Counted from the stretch's first letter, positions 45,024 through 54,398 are shown. The stretch is 64,000 nt of DNA from Lentibacillus sp. Marseille-P4043 (GCF_900258515.1 NZ_LT984884.1:886245-950244), one strand, 5' to 3'. The notes: generated by a model from the letters alone, not told the origin. A program made the numbers and translations.

Positions 45024-45734
45024 TTCGATACCATGTACACGTAACCATTCTTTTGCTTCTTTATAATGAGGAAGAGTCGTTCTAACTATCCGCCAAAATT
45101 TATCATTATGCTCAGGAACAATTAGGTGAGCTAACTCATGCACGATAATATAATCAATCACTCGAACAGGTGCCATCACGATTCGCCAATTTAGATAAAT
45201 ATCACCATTTGGAGTGCATGTTCCCCAACGTTTATGTTGTGTTTTTAATTGTAGAGACCGTGGTTCAACACCTAGCATGGATTGATAATCACTTGCTCGT
45301 TCAATGATTTTTTTATGTCCGTGTTCACGATACCAATGAATGAGTTTTTGTTCGAGATGATCCTGTATTTTGTCCTGAGGCCACGAACGAGGAACGGTAG
45401 CGATGAAACGACCTTGTTTGAACTGAAACGAAGCTTTAGGAATGGCTTCTTTGTGTACTTTCAGTCGATAATGACGACCTAAGTAGGGAAGTTTTTCCCC
45501 GCTTACGAATTCTTTTTGCTGGACAGTAGTCGTAACTTCATCAAGTTGTCGGAGCTTCTTTGTAATCCATGGAGCTTTTTGCTTAATAATTTGAGAGATT
45601 TTAGCATCATCAAGGTTATCTGGTATAAATACTTCAACACCATTGACAATGTTGACAGAGATTTTAACATCTTTTCGGGCTTGTTTGTAATGGCAGTAAT
45701 ATATGGTGGTATTTCCGTACTGAATTTGTGGCAT
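45006..45734 (-). CDS. YgjP-family zinc metallopeptidase
   Basis: The 242-residue protein is of the YgjP/DUF45 family (M48-like zinc proteins), with HELAHLIVPEHNDKFW: the HExxH motif with a further His. The N-terminal part, PQIQYGNTTIYYCHYKQARKDVKISV, is family-typical. These genes often sit beside type I R-M genes, where their role is not settled. Start 45734 follows gaaagaggg on the minus strand; the 6 extra codons of the longer frame are not needed. Confidence 0.88.
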   Translation of the reverse strand: MPQIQYGNTTIYYCHYKQARKDVKISVNIVNGVEVFIPDNLDDAKISQIIKQKAPWITKKLRQLDEVTTTVQQKEFVSGEKLPYLGRHYRLKVHKEAIPKASFQFKQGRFIATVPRSWPQDKIQDHLEQKLIHWYREHGHKKIIERASDYQSMLGVEPRSLQLKTQHKRWGTCTPNGDIYLNWRIVMAPVRVIDYIIVHELAHLIVPEHNDKFWRIVRTTLPHYKEAKEWLRVHGIELHSIG

Positions 45735-45898
45735 TTTGATACCCTCTTTCAATTACATATTTTACATTTTGGTATGAATAAAGGCAACTAAATAGAAGAT
45801 TGATGCAGTGAGTGTTACTTGCCTATATCCAGTGACTTATTATTTGTGTGACTTCATGCTACAATAATAATATAGTGGAAGTGGGAAGGGGTATAGCA

Positions 45899-46879
45899 TT
45901 GACAAAGGTTAAAACAATTGATTCCTTAATGAGGTATATGCGTGATGAGCATAATATTCATATAAAAGGTAGTAACCATAAACGTAAATTAAGAAATTTT
46001 GGTTATTATCACGGCTTTAAAGGCTATCGTTTTATAAAAAGTCCGCAGAATCGAATCAATTTTAATGATTTTAATGAAGTACTAGCAATAAATAATCTAG
46101 ATATGGAACTTAAGGGATTATTTTATCCTCAAATAATGTTTTTGGAAACGGCACTCAAAAACTATGTTCTAGAAGAGGTTCTAAGTCACTCTAGAACTGA
46201 TAGTTTTGATGACATATACGAAAGGCTATTGGATGATTATAAACGGCATGTTCATCATTCGGATAATTATAAATTTGCTTTAAGGAAAAGACTAGAGTTA
46301 AGAAATAAAATATATGGGACATTATCCCGTGACTATAATACAGGCCGTCAAGTTGTGCAGCACTTCTATCATTCTGACCGATATGTACCGGTATGGGCTA
46401 TATTTGAAGTAATCAATATGGGTGAGTTCGGTCACTTCTTCAATTGTTTAAATAAAACCGTCAGAAGAGAAGTATCCAAATCCCTTTTACTAAATCAGGC
46501 ATTTGATGGAGATGCCCTGATGACTTCTAGTATTATATTTATGATTAAAGACTTGAGGAATGCAGTTGCTCATAATGATGTTATATTTGACGTAAGATTT
46601 AAGCGAGCTAAAATAAGGAAATCATTAAAAAAAGCGTTACAGAATGATATGAATATTGGTGGAATTAACTTTAATTCCATAACTGATTATTTACTATTAC
46701 TTGTTTATTTACAAAAAAAACTTGGAATACCAAAGACAGAATTATATAGAGCAGTACGGCGATTTGAATCACTTATTGATAATTTCAGACAAAAGGTTCC
46801 AGCAACCGTTTCCCATCAAGTTTTTCATACGAATACACAACAAAAATTAATAGCATTAAGGAGCTATATCCAAATATAA
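45899..46879 (+). CDS. Abi-family (AbiD/AbiF-type) HEPN protein
   Basis: Abi_2-type phage-abortive protein. The 326-residue protein has the N-terminal MRYMRDEHNI and GYYHGFKGYRF motifs of AbiF/AbiD proteins and a C-terminal HEPN RNase motif RNAVAH (R220, H225). The TTG start at 45899 follows gggaagggg; the track-like longer frame lacks a ribosome site. A terminator closes it. By family it kills or halts the infected cell by RNA cleavage on phage attack; no antitoxin gene is adjacent, which fits stand-alone Abi proteins. Confidence 0.85.
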   Translation: MTKVKTIDSLMRYMRDEHNIHIKGSNHKRKLRNFGYYHGFKGYRFIKSPQNRINFNDFNEVLAINNLDMELKGLFYPQIMFLETALKNYVLEEVLSHSRTDSFDDIYERLLDDYKRHVHHSDNYKFALRKRLELRNKIYGTLSRDYNTGRQVVQHFYHSDRYVPVWAIFEVINMGEFGHFFNCLNKTVRREVSKSLLLNQAFDGDALMTSSIIFMIKDLRNAVAHNDVIFDVRFKRAKIRKSLKKALQNDMNIGGINFNSITDYLLLLVYLQKKLGIPKTELYRAVRRFESLIDNFRQKVPATVSHQVFHTNTQQKLIALRSYIQI

Positions 46880-46952
46880 ATTTCTTGCATAATCTGTACA
46901 GTAGTTGTATATTATAGTTAGAGAATAGCGGTGGATGTCTTCGGACCACACC

Positions 46953-46985
46953 TAAGGGAGTTGGATGCGTCCAGCTCCCTTTCAA
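46953..46985 (+). terminator. Terminator of the Abi gene
   Basis: aagggagttgga and tccagctccctt form a 12-bp stem with a 4-nt loop, followed by a weak T tail. Confidence 0.75.
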
Positions 46986-47024
46986 TTTTCTACAGGTACT
47001 AATATTCTTAAACATCCTTCAAAT

Positions 47025-47942
47025 TCAGCTATTATCATAACTCCAATTAATATATTGCTTGGCCTTCTCAATCTCATCATCAGTAGTTATTGTAATCTCT
47101 AAATCACCAGTTCCGTAATGACCAATATTTGTGACATTACGACTGAAACCAGGCTCCAAGTTTATTTTGTCTGGACCCACTTTTAAATACATGAGAATCT
47201 TCTTGGTACTTGGATGAACCTCGATACAAGCAAAGTTCTTGATTCGTTTAAAAGCAATATAATTTTTTAGGACCTTTATCTGGACATCGTCTCCAAGAGC
47301 AGTTATGTATGATTTAAGTGCTTCGTATCTGTCTGTAAGTTCAGTACTAGCCTGCTCAATATATTCTGTCACTGTTTTTGATTTGGATTTTGCCTTGTTG
47401 TCAGTGCTTATATTATCATTAATATGAACTGTTTGAGCTGTTGTGGCATTAACTAAATCAAGTAGTAAAAAACCTTCATCATATTGTTTATACTGATACA
47501 ATTCGATGTTACGATTAATTTGTTGTACAGCATGCTCGTCGTATTTAGTGAATCCACCTGCTATACAAAGTAAGCGAGGGCTGCTCCAGTCTATATTTAT
47601 TGATATTTCCTCTCCATACCTTCTCATAACCATCAATTCAAATTCTGCTTTATGGTCTAAGAGCCAATCTAGATAAAATAATCCTTGATTTATGACATTT
47701 TCATTGATGGAACGTTTGTATTCAATGATAACAGGGGAGTTGTTTTCATCAATACCTAGAGTGTCAATTCTACCCGCATGTTTTTTCCCAGTGCTATATT
47801 CAGATGAAAGAAAACGAACCGCTAAGAATGTTTCAAGGTGCCTTTCTATTGTGTCTTGGAGAGATTTTTCAACTGCGACTGCTTTACCTTCTAATTCTTT
47901 AATATGATTGTTATCTACACGAAATAATTTTATATCGCCCAC
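47025..47942 (-). CDS. Nuclease-like protein with C-terminal DUF5655-type domain
   Basis: The 305-residue protein has an N-terminal domain like the PD-(D/E)XK fold of NucS-type nucleases: AGRIDTLGIDENNSPVIIEYK carries the D and ExK residues. After a linker, the C-terminal part (YIAFKRIKNFACIEVHPSTK, YLKVGPD) matches the DUF5655 type. The GTG start at 47942 follows ggaggtg. Proteins of this layout often sit in defence islands; the target is unknown. It is convergent with the Abi gene. Confidence 0.75.
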   Translation of the reverse strand: MGDIKLFRVDNNHIKELEGKAVAVEKSLQDTIERHLETFLAVRFLSSEYSTGKKHAGRIDTLGIDENNSPVIIEYKRSINENVINQGLFYLDWLLDHKAEFELMVMRRYGEEISINIDWSSPRLLCIAGGFTKYDEHAVQQINRNIELYQYKQYDEGFLLLDLVNATTAQTVHINDNISTDNKAKSKSKTVTEYIEQASTELTDRYEALKSYITALGDDVQIKVLKNYIAFKRIKNFACIEVHPSTKKILMYLKVGPDKINLEPGFSRNVTNIGHYGTGDLEITITTDDEIEKAKQYINWSYDNS

Positions 47943-48120
47943 ACTATCACCTCCATATATTGATTATATCAGACTTATTAATGTTAATTTAACTTGGTGT
48001 TTAAGTAGAAACAATCGCTTGAATTATCTAGTGAGGGCTTACTAATGGGAAAAATTGTTTGCCCGCTCAGATTTCCACATTTAAATAATACATGCCTGGT
48101 ATGGGATCGAAATAAGGTGA

Positions 48121-48231
48121 AAGGATGGCAGTAAAACTGGTTGCGGTGCTAATACCAACAAAGAATCAAGTCATTGGGTAAACACTGGTTCTAAAACACT
48201 TGTGATAAAGACGGTTGCAAAAGCTAAGTAA
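48121..48231 (+). pseudogene. Orphan C-terminal fragment with GCGANTNKESSHWV
   Basis: A 36-codon open stretch KDGSKTGCGANTNKESSHWV followed by NTGSKTLVIKTVAKAK has no start codon or ribosome site and is preceded by a stop. The composition looks coding. The rest of the 358-bp gap (47943-48301) has only a terminator. I do not recognise the family. Confidence 0.3.
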
Positions 48232-48239
48232 AGAAAATC

Positions 48240-48282
48240 AAGAAACCGTTCTTATATTGACAGATGAACGGTTTCTTTTTTA
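48240..48282 (+). terminator. Terminator-like hairpin
   Basis: agaaaccgttc and gaacggtttct form an 11-bp stem followed by a T run. It lies next to the orphan fragment and before the end of the ImmA-type gene. Confidence 0.7.
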
Positions 48283-48301
48283 TCCATTAATAGTAATTAG
48301 T

Positions 48302-49348
48302 TTATATCTTCCTCTTATAATTACCAGATGATAAATCAGTAACATTAACTAGTTCAAAATCCTGTTCGTTAGCCATATAACGTTTAAAAAAACTTACATC
48401 AATACCTGTTATTTGATGGAAGAAAGTAATATCTACCATCCAATCGTTTTCGATCATTTGGCGAATATCGATTAGTCCTTTTTTGGTAACTAAGTCAATA
48501 ATTGATTTCACTTTTTGCGGCTTTTGAATAGGTATCGTTTCATCTAGAGGCTCCATTTTTAAATAACCTTTCCGGTGAAGTGCCGCATAAAAATTACGAT
48601 GATTTTTTGCATTCAGTATACCTAGTTTGGCTGCTCGATACCCTAAAACCTGCAAAGACGTTTTCCATTTCTTTTTCAGGTCAACATATGCATCTGGATT
48701 TGTTACATGAGAAATAGTTTGCATATCAGCTGAAATCGACTCCTCAGGTAGGAGAAATGCACCTGCAAACTGATTGGCCTCATTTTCGACTGCTTTATGT
48801 TCTTGACGATTTAAACTTGTAAATTCAACCCGATAGTGAAGTAATAAATGACCGAGTTCGTGTGCAATATCAAAATTTCTCCGTACAGCGGATCGTTTTA
48901 AATTTCCTAAAATGATAAAAGGTCGCGCTTGTTTCGACCATAAACTGTAAGCATCAATCTCTCCACCAATTGCTTTTTCAAAAATAAAAACACCACTTTT
49001 TTCTACTAGAAACATAAGCTCATCATTCGTATCATTACGTAGTCCCAGTTTCTGACGTGATAGCCTTGCAACCTCTTTTATTTGTGTTTCTCTATCTTCA
49101 TTAGACGTATTTAAGTAGTCAATTACTTCGTCTCTTAATTGTATGATCTTTTGTGTTGGATAGGACACTTTTGCCGTTACGTTAAGAAACAGTGCCAGGT
49201 ACATAAATAATTCAGAATTGAATGTGTACCTGGCATTGTTTCTTAGAAATGCTGGAACTTGCCCCAAGTAATCTTTTTTTAAATTGATAAACCGTGTATA
49301 ATAATAATTAGTATTAAAAGAATGGGGTAGATTAAATGGTCCAATCAA
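48302..49348 (-). CDS. ImmA/IrrE-type metallopeptidase, N-terminus rebuilt by a repeat
   Basis: ImmA peptidases cleave repressors of mobile elements or XRE regulators. The domain is intact from about residue 65: DIAHELGHLLLHY has the zinc motif H163-E164-x2-H167 and E188/E190 provide further ligands. But the usual XRE helix-turn-helix in front is missing. The frame opens with TTG 49348 without a ribosome site, and residues about 35-55 (LFMYLALFLN and neighbours) are encoded by a hairpin repeat at 49184-49244. The true start is unclear (M112 is another option). Most likely a truncated, possibly inactive gene. Confidence 0.65.
   Translation of the reverse strand: MIGPFNLPHSFNTNYYYTRFINLKKDYLGQVPAFLRNNARYTFNSELFMYLALFLNVTAKVSYPTQKIIQLRDEVIDYLNTSNEDRETQIKEVARLSRQKLGLRNDTNDELMFLVEKSGVFIFEKAIGGEIDAYSLWSKQARPFIILGNLKRSAVRRNFDIAHELGHLLLHYRVEFTSLNRQEHKAVENEANQFAGAFLLPEESISADMQTISHVTNPDAYVDLKKKWKTSLQVLGYRAAKLGILNAKNHRNFYAALHRKGYLKMEPLDETIPIQKPQKVKSIIDLVTKKGLIDIRQMIENDWMVDITFFHQITGIDVSFFKRYMANEQDFELVNVTDLSSGNYKRKI
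49184..49244. repeat. Hairpin repeat inside the ImmA-type frame
   Basis: aagaaacagtgccaggtaca (49184-49203) pairs with tgtacctggcattgtttctt (49225-49244), 19 of 20 bases, around a 21-nt loop. The 'gtgccaggtac' core resembles the family D repeat (30014). The repeat keeps the frame open in the peptidase gene. Confidence 0.85.
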
Positions 49349-49707
49349 TCAATACAAAAGTCGATTTAGTTATTAATGCAACCTCACATATAAGAATTTC
49401 GGATTATGGTAAGATTATGATTGGAGACAAAGGATTTGAATTTTACAATAATCGTGATGCTCGTAAGTTCATTCAAATTCCTTGGGAAGAAGTTGATTAC
49501 GTGATTGCTTCAGTCTTGTTCAAAGGCAAATGGATCCCGCGTTATGCTATCCAAACGAAGCGGAATGGGACATATACACTTTCTTCTAAAGATCCAAAAA
49601 AGGTTCTTCGAGCAATACGTGAATACGTTGATCCGAATCATATGGTACAATCATTAGGTTTCGTTGATATAATCAAACGCAGTTTCAGGCGTAAAGCTAA
49701 AAAGTAA
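49336..49707 (+). CDS. DUF956-family protein (ManO-like)
   Basis: The 123-residue protein matches DUF956 proteins, which are encoded with mannose-family PTS genes: NTKVDLVINATSHIRISDYGKIMIGDKGFEFYN and IPWEEVDYVIASVLFKG. These proteins are thought to regulate or support the PTS but their mechanism is unknown. It overlaps the start of the divergent ImmA-type frame by 13 nt, which supports that the ImmA N-terminus is not real. It is separated from manX by a 440-bp gap with a terminator. Confidence 0.85.
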   Translation: MVQSINTKVDLVINATSHIRISDYGKIMIGDKGFEFYNNRDARKFIQIPWEEVDYVIASVLFKGKWIPRYAIQTKRNGTYTLSSKDPKKVLRAIREYVDPNHMVQSLGFVDIIKRSFRRKAKK

Positions 49708-49721
49708 TCGTTTTACATTCA

Positions 49722-49752
49722 AGACAGATTGGAACCTGTCTTTTTTTGTGGG
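49722..49752 (+). terminator. Terminator of the DUF956 gene
   Basis: aagacag and ctgtctt form a stem with loop attggaac and seven T. Confidence 0.75.
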
Positions 49753-50146
49753 GTCATCTCTAACGGATAAACTGTTACAAAGGTAGGAACAAATAACTAT
49801 TTTCTTGAAAAATGAAAGCTAGAGTGCTATTCTATTATAGCAGTGTATTAAAGTAGTTCGAGTGAAGCTTTGTTTTACGCTATCATTAAAGCCCTTTCAT
49901 AAGATAAATAACCATCAGAGTTATTTTTAACGTGTTACTGATTCGATTAGGCATGAGTAAAAAGTAGTGCTTAAAATGAAGAATGGGTTCTTTTATCCCT
50001 CTGCTTTCATTTAACTCACTAATCTACTTTTGCTCATGTCTTTTTTATTATCGGAAATGTAACCGCTTCGGAAGTCTGGAAAAATACTACTTTATAGGCT
50101 TGCCATGTTTAATTAAGCCATAACAATAATAAGAGGAGGTAAATAG
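49753..50146 (+). promoter_or_regulatory. Leader of the man operon with a large inverted repeat
   Basis: gcatgagtaaaaagtagtgcttaaaatgaa (49951-49980) pairs imperfectly with tttcatttaactcactaatctacttttgctcatgtc (50005-50040), and a T run follows at 50041-50046. It could act as a terminator or an attenuator ahead of manX. A weak cre-like sequence, atgtaaccgcttcgg, is at about 50056-50070. I find no clear promoter hexamers and no -24/-12 SigL site. Confidence 0.45.
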
Positions 50147-51115
50147 ATGGTAGGAATTATCATTGCTAGTCATGGTGAATTTGCTAATGGTATCTTGCAA
50201 TCTGGAGCGATGATCTTTGGAGAGCAAGAAAATGTAAAAGCTGTCACATTGATGCCAAGCGAAGGACCTGATGATGTAAAGGCAAAAATGAAAGAAGCAA
50301 TCGCCTCTTTCGACAACCAGGATGAAGTATTATTCTTAGTCGATCTTTGGGGTGGAACTCCTTTCAACCAAGCCAACAGTTTGATAGAAGAACACGAAGA
50401 TAAATGGGCAATCGTTGCTGGGTTGAACTTGGCAATGCTGATTGAAGCTTATGCATCGCGCTTATCCATGGAAACAGCGCATGAAATAGCTGCGAATATT
50501 GTTGGTACAGCAAAAGAAGCAGTTAAAGTAAAACCTGAAGCATTAGAACCCGAAACCCCTGCTGCAGCGGATACAGAGGTAGTAGATACAGGTGCTCCTG
50601 GTACATTTGAATACGTGTTAGCGCGTATCGACTCTCGTTTGCTTCATGGACAAGTGGCGACTTCCTGGACAAAAAATACACGTCCTACACGTATCATCGT
50701 TGTATCTGATGTTGTAGCAAAGGATGAACTTCGTAAAAAGTTAATTCAACAGGCTGCTCCTTCAGGGATAAAGGCACACACTGTTCCTGTCAATAAAATG
50801 ATCGAACTTGCGAAAGATGATCAGCACTTTGGCGGTCAGCGTGCATTACTTCTTTTCGAAAATCCGCATGATGCACTTAGAGCGGTTGAGGGCGGCGTTC
50901 CTTTGGAAACAATCAACGTTGGCTCTATGGCACATTCGACTGGTAAGGTTCAGCCGAATAAGGTGTTGGCCTTTGACCAGGATGATATTGATGCCTTCGC
51001 TAAGTTAAAAGAGGCTGGTGTGGACTTCGATGTCCGTAAAGTTCCGAGCGATTCAATGGGCAACATGGACGATATTTTACGAAGAGCACAACAGGAATTA
51101 AACAGACAGAAATAA
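50147..51115 (+). CDS. manX: Mannose-family PTS EIIAB component
   Basis: Phosphate carrier for a mannose/fructose-type sugar uptake system. The 322-residue protein fuses EIIA (phospho-His H9 in [10 protein letters not shown]) and EIIB (H167 in [11 protein letters not shown]), joined by an Ala/Glu/Pro linker ([14 protein letters not shown]). The ribosome site gaggagg precedes it. It is the first gene of manXYZ, with gaps of 36 and 18 nt. Substrate (mannose, glucose, fructose or glucosamine) cannot be decided from sequence. Confidence 0.95.
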   Translation: MVGIIIASHGEFANGILQSGAMIFGEQENVKAVTLMPSEGPDDVKAKMKEAIASFDNQDEVLFLVDLWGGTPFNQANSLIEEHEDKWAIVAGLNLAMLIEAYASRLSMETAHEIAANIVGTAKEAVKVKPEALEPETPAAADTEVVDTGAPGTFEYVLARIDSRLLHGQVATSWTKNTRPTRIIVVSDVVAKDELRKKLIQQAAPSGIKAHTVPVNKMIELAKDDQHFGGQRALLLFENPHDALRAVEGGVPLETINVGSMAHSTGKVQPNKVLAFDQDDIDAFAKLKEAGVDFDVRKVPSDSMGNMDDILRRAQQELNRQK

Positions 51116-51151
51116 TCCTAATCACTAGACAAAAAAGGAGGTATAATAATC

Positions 51152-51955
51152 ATGGATTTAACTATTATTCAAATAATCCTAATTATTATCGTGGCATTTT
51201 TAGCTGGTATGGAAGGGATCTTAGATGAATTCCACTTTCACCAACCAATCATTGCCTGTACGTTAATCGGGATAGTTACAGGAGAATTAACAGCATGTCT
51301 GATTCTAGGAGGTACCCTGCAGCTGATTGCTTTAGGCTGGGCAAACATTGGTGCAGCAGTAGCGCCGGATGCTGCCTTGGCATCTGTGGCATCCGCAATT
51401 ATTCTCGTTTTAGGTGGACAAGGTGAAGCTGGCGTATCTTCTGCCATTGCGATTGCAATTCCACTTGCAGTTGCGGGATTATTATTAACTATCATTGTCC
51501 GTACCATTGCAACAGGTATCGTACATTTAATGGATGCTGCAGCGAAGGAAGGAAACTTTAGAAAAATTGAAGTATGGCATATTATTGCTATCTGTATGCA
51601 GGGATTACGTATTGCGATTCCGGCTGCATTGATTGTGGCTATTGGTGCAGGTCCAGTAAAAGATTTGCTTCAGGCAATGCCTACTTGGTTGACAGATGGT
51701 TTAGCAGTCGGCGGGGGAATGGTAGTAGCTGTTGGTTATGCAATGGTTATTAACATGATGGCTACAAAAGAAGTATGGCCATTCTTTGCAATTGGTTTCG
51801 TATTAGCGACCATTCCATCCATCACACTTATGGGTCTTGGTGGTATTGGTGTAGCTCTTGCACTTATTTATATAACACTTTCTAAACAAGGTGGTTCTGG
51901 TGGCGGAAACGGAAACACTGGTGACCCGCTAGGCGATATTATTGATGACTATTAA
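51152..51955 (+). CDS. manY: Mannose-family PTS EIIC component
   Basis: Membrane channel part of the transporter, forming a complex with EIID. The 267-residue protein has several hydrophobic segments and the family stretches MEGILDEFHFHQPIIACTL and GGTLQLIALGWANIGAAVAPD. The C-terminal tail is Gly-rich. It lies between manX and manZ. Confidence 0.95.
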   Translation: MDLTIIQIILIIIVAFLAGMEGILDEFHFHQPIIACTLIGIVTGELTACLILGGTLQLIALGWANIGAAVAPDAALASVASAIILVLGGQGEAGVSSAIAIAIPLAVAGLLLTIIVRTIATGIVHLMDAAAKEGNFRKIEVWHIIAICMQGLRIAIPAALIVAIGAGPVKDLLQAMPTWLTDGLAVGGGMVVAVGYAMVINMMATKEVWPFFAIGFVLATIPSITLMGLGGIGVALALIYITLSKQGGSGGGNGNTGDPLGDIIDDY

Positions 51956-51973
51956 AAGAAGGAGGATATGAAG

Positions 51974-52885
51974 ATGACGCAAGAAATGAAATTATCAAAA
52001 AGAGATCGTGTTTCTATTTGGTGGCGTTCCACTTTCATTCAAGGCTCTTGGAACTATGAACGTATGCAAAACGGCGGTTGGGCATTTTCCATGATTCCCG
52101 CGATCAAACGATTATATAAATCAAAAGAAGACCGTTCTGCTGCACTGCAACGTCACTTAGAATTTTTTAATACGCATCCATATGTAGCTTCCCCTATTCT
52201 TGGTGTGACTTTAGCACTAGAAGAAGAACGTGCAAATGGTGCTCCAGTTGATGATAAGGCAATTCAAGGGGTTAAAGTTGGAATGATGGGGCCTTTAGCA
52301 GGTATCGGGGATCCAATGTTCTGGTTTACGGTGAAACCGATTCTTGGTGCATTAGCGGCTTCTCTTGCTTTGTCTGGCAATATACTAGGACCAATTCTTT
52401 ACTTTGTTTTATGGAATATTATTCGTATGGGATTCATGTGGTATTCACAAGAACTTGGTTACAAAGCTGGTTCCAAAATTACGGAAGACTTATCTGGCGG
52501 GTTACTTCAAGATATTACAAAAGGTGCATCCATACTGGGTATGTTCATCCTTGGATCATTAGTTAACCGTTGGGTGAATGTAGCATTTACGCCAACGGTA
52601 TCTAAAGTCGAACTTGACGAAGGTGCCTATATTGATTGGGATAGCTTGCCTTCTGGATCCGAGGGAATTAAAACCGCATTAGAACAACAAGCAGCGGGTC
52701 GTTCATTAAGCGAATATGATGTGACAACCCTGCAAGACAACTTGGATAGCTTAATTCCCGGTTTAGCCGGATTGTTGATAACACTTCTTTCCATGTGGCT
52801 GCTTAGAAAGAAAGTTTCTCCGATTGTGATGATTCTTGGATTGTTCGTAGTCGGTGTTGTACTCCATGTGATACACGTAATGTAA
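51974..52885 (+). CDS. manZ: Mannose-family PTS EIID component
   Basis: Second membrane subunit of the transporter. The 303-residue protein has FIQGSWNYERMQNGGWAFSM and VGMMGPLAGIGDPMFW, both strong EIID hallmarks, and C-terminal membrane segments. ATG 51974 is preferred over ATG 51968, as ggagga at 51961-51966 is too close to the latter. Terminates the operon. Confidence 0.95.
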   Translation: MTQEMKLSKRDRVSIWWRSTFIQGSWNYERMQNGGWAFSMIPAIKRLYKSKEDRSAALQRHLEFFNTHPYVASPILGVTLALEEERANGAPVDDKAIQGVKVGMMGPLAGIGDPMFWFTVKPILGALAASLALSGNILGPILYFVLWNIIRMGFMWYSQELGYKAGSKITEDLSGGLLQDITKGASILGMFILGSLVNRWVNVAFTPTVSKVELDEGAYIDWDSLPSGSEGIKTALEQQAAGRSLSEYDVTTLQDNLDSLIPGLAGLLITLLSMWLLRKKVSPIVMILGLFVVGVVLHVIHVM

Positions 52886-52909
52886 TAATTAATGATTAAA
52901 TATACAAAT

Positions 52910-52966
52910 AAAGAAGTGCCTCTTGTTAGGATATACCTTTCATCTACAGAGGCGCTTTTTTATACG
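52910..52966 (+). terminator. Terminator of manXYZ
   Basis: agtgcctct and agaggcgctt are paired across about 30 nt and followed by a T run. The upper loop contains aggatata/taccttt. Confidence 0.75.
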
Positions 52967-52994
52967 ATTAAAGTCATTCATTAAGGAGGCTGCT

Positions 52995-54011
52995 ATGCTT
53001 ACTATTGGTTATATTGGAAATGGGAAAAGCACGAACAGATATCATTTACCGTTCGTGCTGCAAAGAGAGAATATAAAGGTAAAAACAATTTATCGAAGGA
53101 ATCCTGAACATGACAGTTGGGGTAAGATTGCAGGAGTAAATTATACTTCTGATTTAAATGAGTTATTAAATGACAAGGACATTCAACTCATTGTGGTTTG
53201 CACAAAACATGACAGCCACTATGATTACGCAAAACTAGTATTAGAACATAACAAAAACTGTTTGGTCGAAAAGCCTTTTATGGAAACATCAGAACAGGCA
53301 AAAGAAATATTTGCATTGGCAAAAGAGAAAGGATTAATTGTTCAGGCATATCAAAACAGGCGCTTTGACAGTGATTTTTTAACCGTTCAAAAGGTTTTGG
53401 AAGAAGGGAAAATAGGGGACTTGTTGGAAGTGGAAATGCATTATGACTATTATCGTCCTGAAGTACCCGAGTCTGCTCACTCTTTTGATCCTGCTTCATC
53501 ATTTTTGTATGGACATGGTTGTCATACACTGGATCAGGTCATCAGCTACTTTGGCAAGCCCGATCAGATACATTATGATGTAAGGCAATTATTAGGACAA
53601 GGAAGAATGAATGACTATTTCGATTTAGATTTATATTATGGCAGGTTAAAGGTATCTGTAAAATCTAGTTATTTTAGACTGAAAGAAAGACCCAGTTTCG
53701 CCGTTTATGGTAAAAACGGATGCTTTGTAAAACAGACCAAAGATCGTCAGGAAGAACATTTAAAGTTATTTTACATGCCTGATAATAAGGATTTTGGTAT
53801 AGATACAATAAAACATTATGGTGTACTGACATATATGGATGAAGAAGGTACAATCCACGAAGAAAAAGTGAAATCCGTAAATGGTGATTATGGAAGCGTA
53901 TATGATGACTTATATGAAACTGTCATAAATGGTAAAGATAAAACCATTACTGATGAACAGACACTGCTGCAAATGGAAATATTAGAAACGGGCGTTAAAA
54001 ACTTAAAGTAA
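52995..54011 (+). CDS. Gfo/Idh/MocA-family oxidoreductase
   Basis: NAD(P)-dependent sugar or sugar-phosphate oxidoreductase. The 338-residue protein has the Rossmann start MLTIGYIGNGKSTNRYHLPF and the family EKP motif (LVEKPFMETSEQAKEI), then a C-terminal catalytic domain. Start 52995 follows aaggagg at 52983; the longer frame to 52923 overlaps the terminator. It follows manXYZ behind a terminator and may work on the sugar the PTS imports. Substrate unknown; the start resembles the YhhX/YceM branch. Confidence 0.85.
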   Translation: MLTIGYIGNGKSTNRYHLPFVLQRENIKVKTIYRRNPEHDSWGKIAGVNYTSDLNELLNDKDIQLIVVCTKHDSHYDYAKLVLEHNKNCLVEKPFMETSEQAKEIFALAKEKGLIVQAYQNRRFDSDFLTVQKVLEEGKIGDLLEVEMHYDYYRPEVPESAHSFDPASSFLYGHGCHTLDQVISYFGKPDQIHYDVRQLLGQGRMNDYFDLDLYYGRLKVSVKSSYFRLKERPSFAVYGKNGCFVKQTKDRQEEHLKLFYMPDNKDFGIDTIKHYGVLTYMDEEGTIHEEKVKSVNGDYGSVYDDLYETVINGKDKTITDEQTLLQMEILETGVKNLK

Positions 54012-54155
54012 AATGCAGGGCAAGGCTAATTCTTAATACATGCCTAACATGGAGAGTGTTAAACGAAGGAGAAGGCTCTTAAACGAATGAAGCCAATCTT
54101 TCTTTGACATTCATTTTGCAATCCTAAAAAGGTGTTTATGGACTAAAGGAAAATC

Positions 54156-54208
54156 AAAAACTCTCATTTCAAGGTGTTATAGAGAACCGTGAGATGAGAG
54201 TTTTTATA
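54156..54208 (+). terminator. Hairpin with T run after the oxidoreductase gene
   Basis: aaactctcatttc and gagatgagagttt form a long stem with a T tail. The gap to 54398 holds only this and the inverted repeat at 54314. Confidence 0.75.
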
Positions 54209-54313
54209 TTGTTGACGTTGTGTTAAAAAACTGCGGTATATTAATGTTTATGCTAATCAGAGGTGTAACGTTTTTAACGGAAATTTACTATTTTTCACTG
54301 ATACCTTTAAGCA

Positions 54314-54376
54314 TAAGGTGAGGGACCCCGCTTCTGCCATTAATCTTGTATGCATGAGGCAGATGAAGGACCCTCC
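54314..54376. repeat. Imperfect inverted repeat downstream of the sugar-binding gene
   Basis: gtgagggacccc...cttctgcc and ggcagatgaag...gaccctccc are imperfect inverted arms around tgcatgag. It is positioned after the stop of the minus-strand sugar-binding gene and may aid RNA 3'-end formation. No other copy found. Confidence 0.4.
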
Positions 54377-54398
54377 CTATTTGCATTCGGACTAACCA

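Noticed and set aside
50056..50070. cre site ahead of manX
   Set aside because: The sequence atgtaaccgcttcgg lacks the last two defined bases of the cre consensus, so it is mentioned only as weak.
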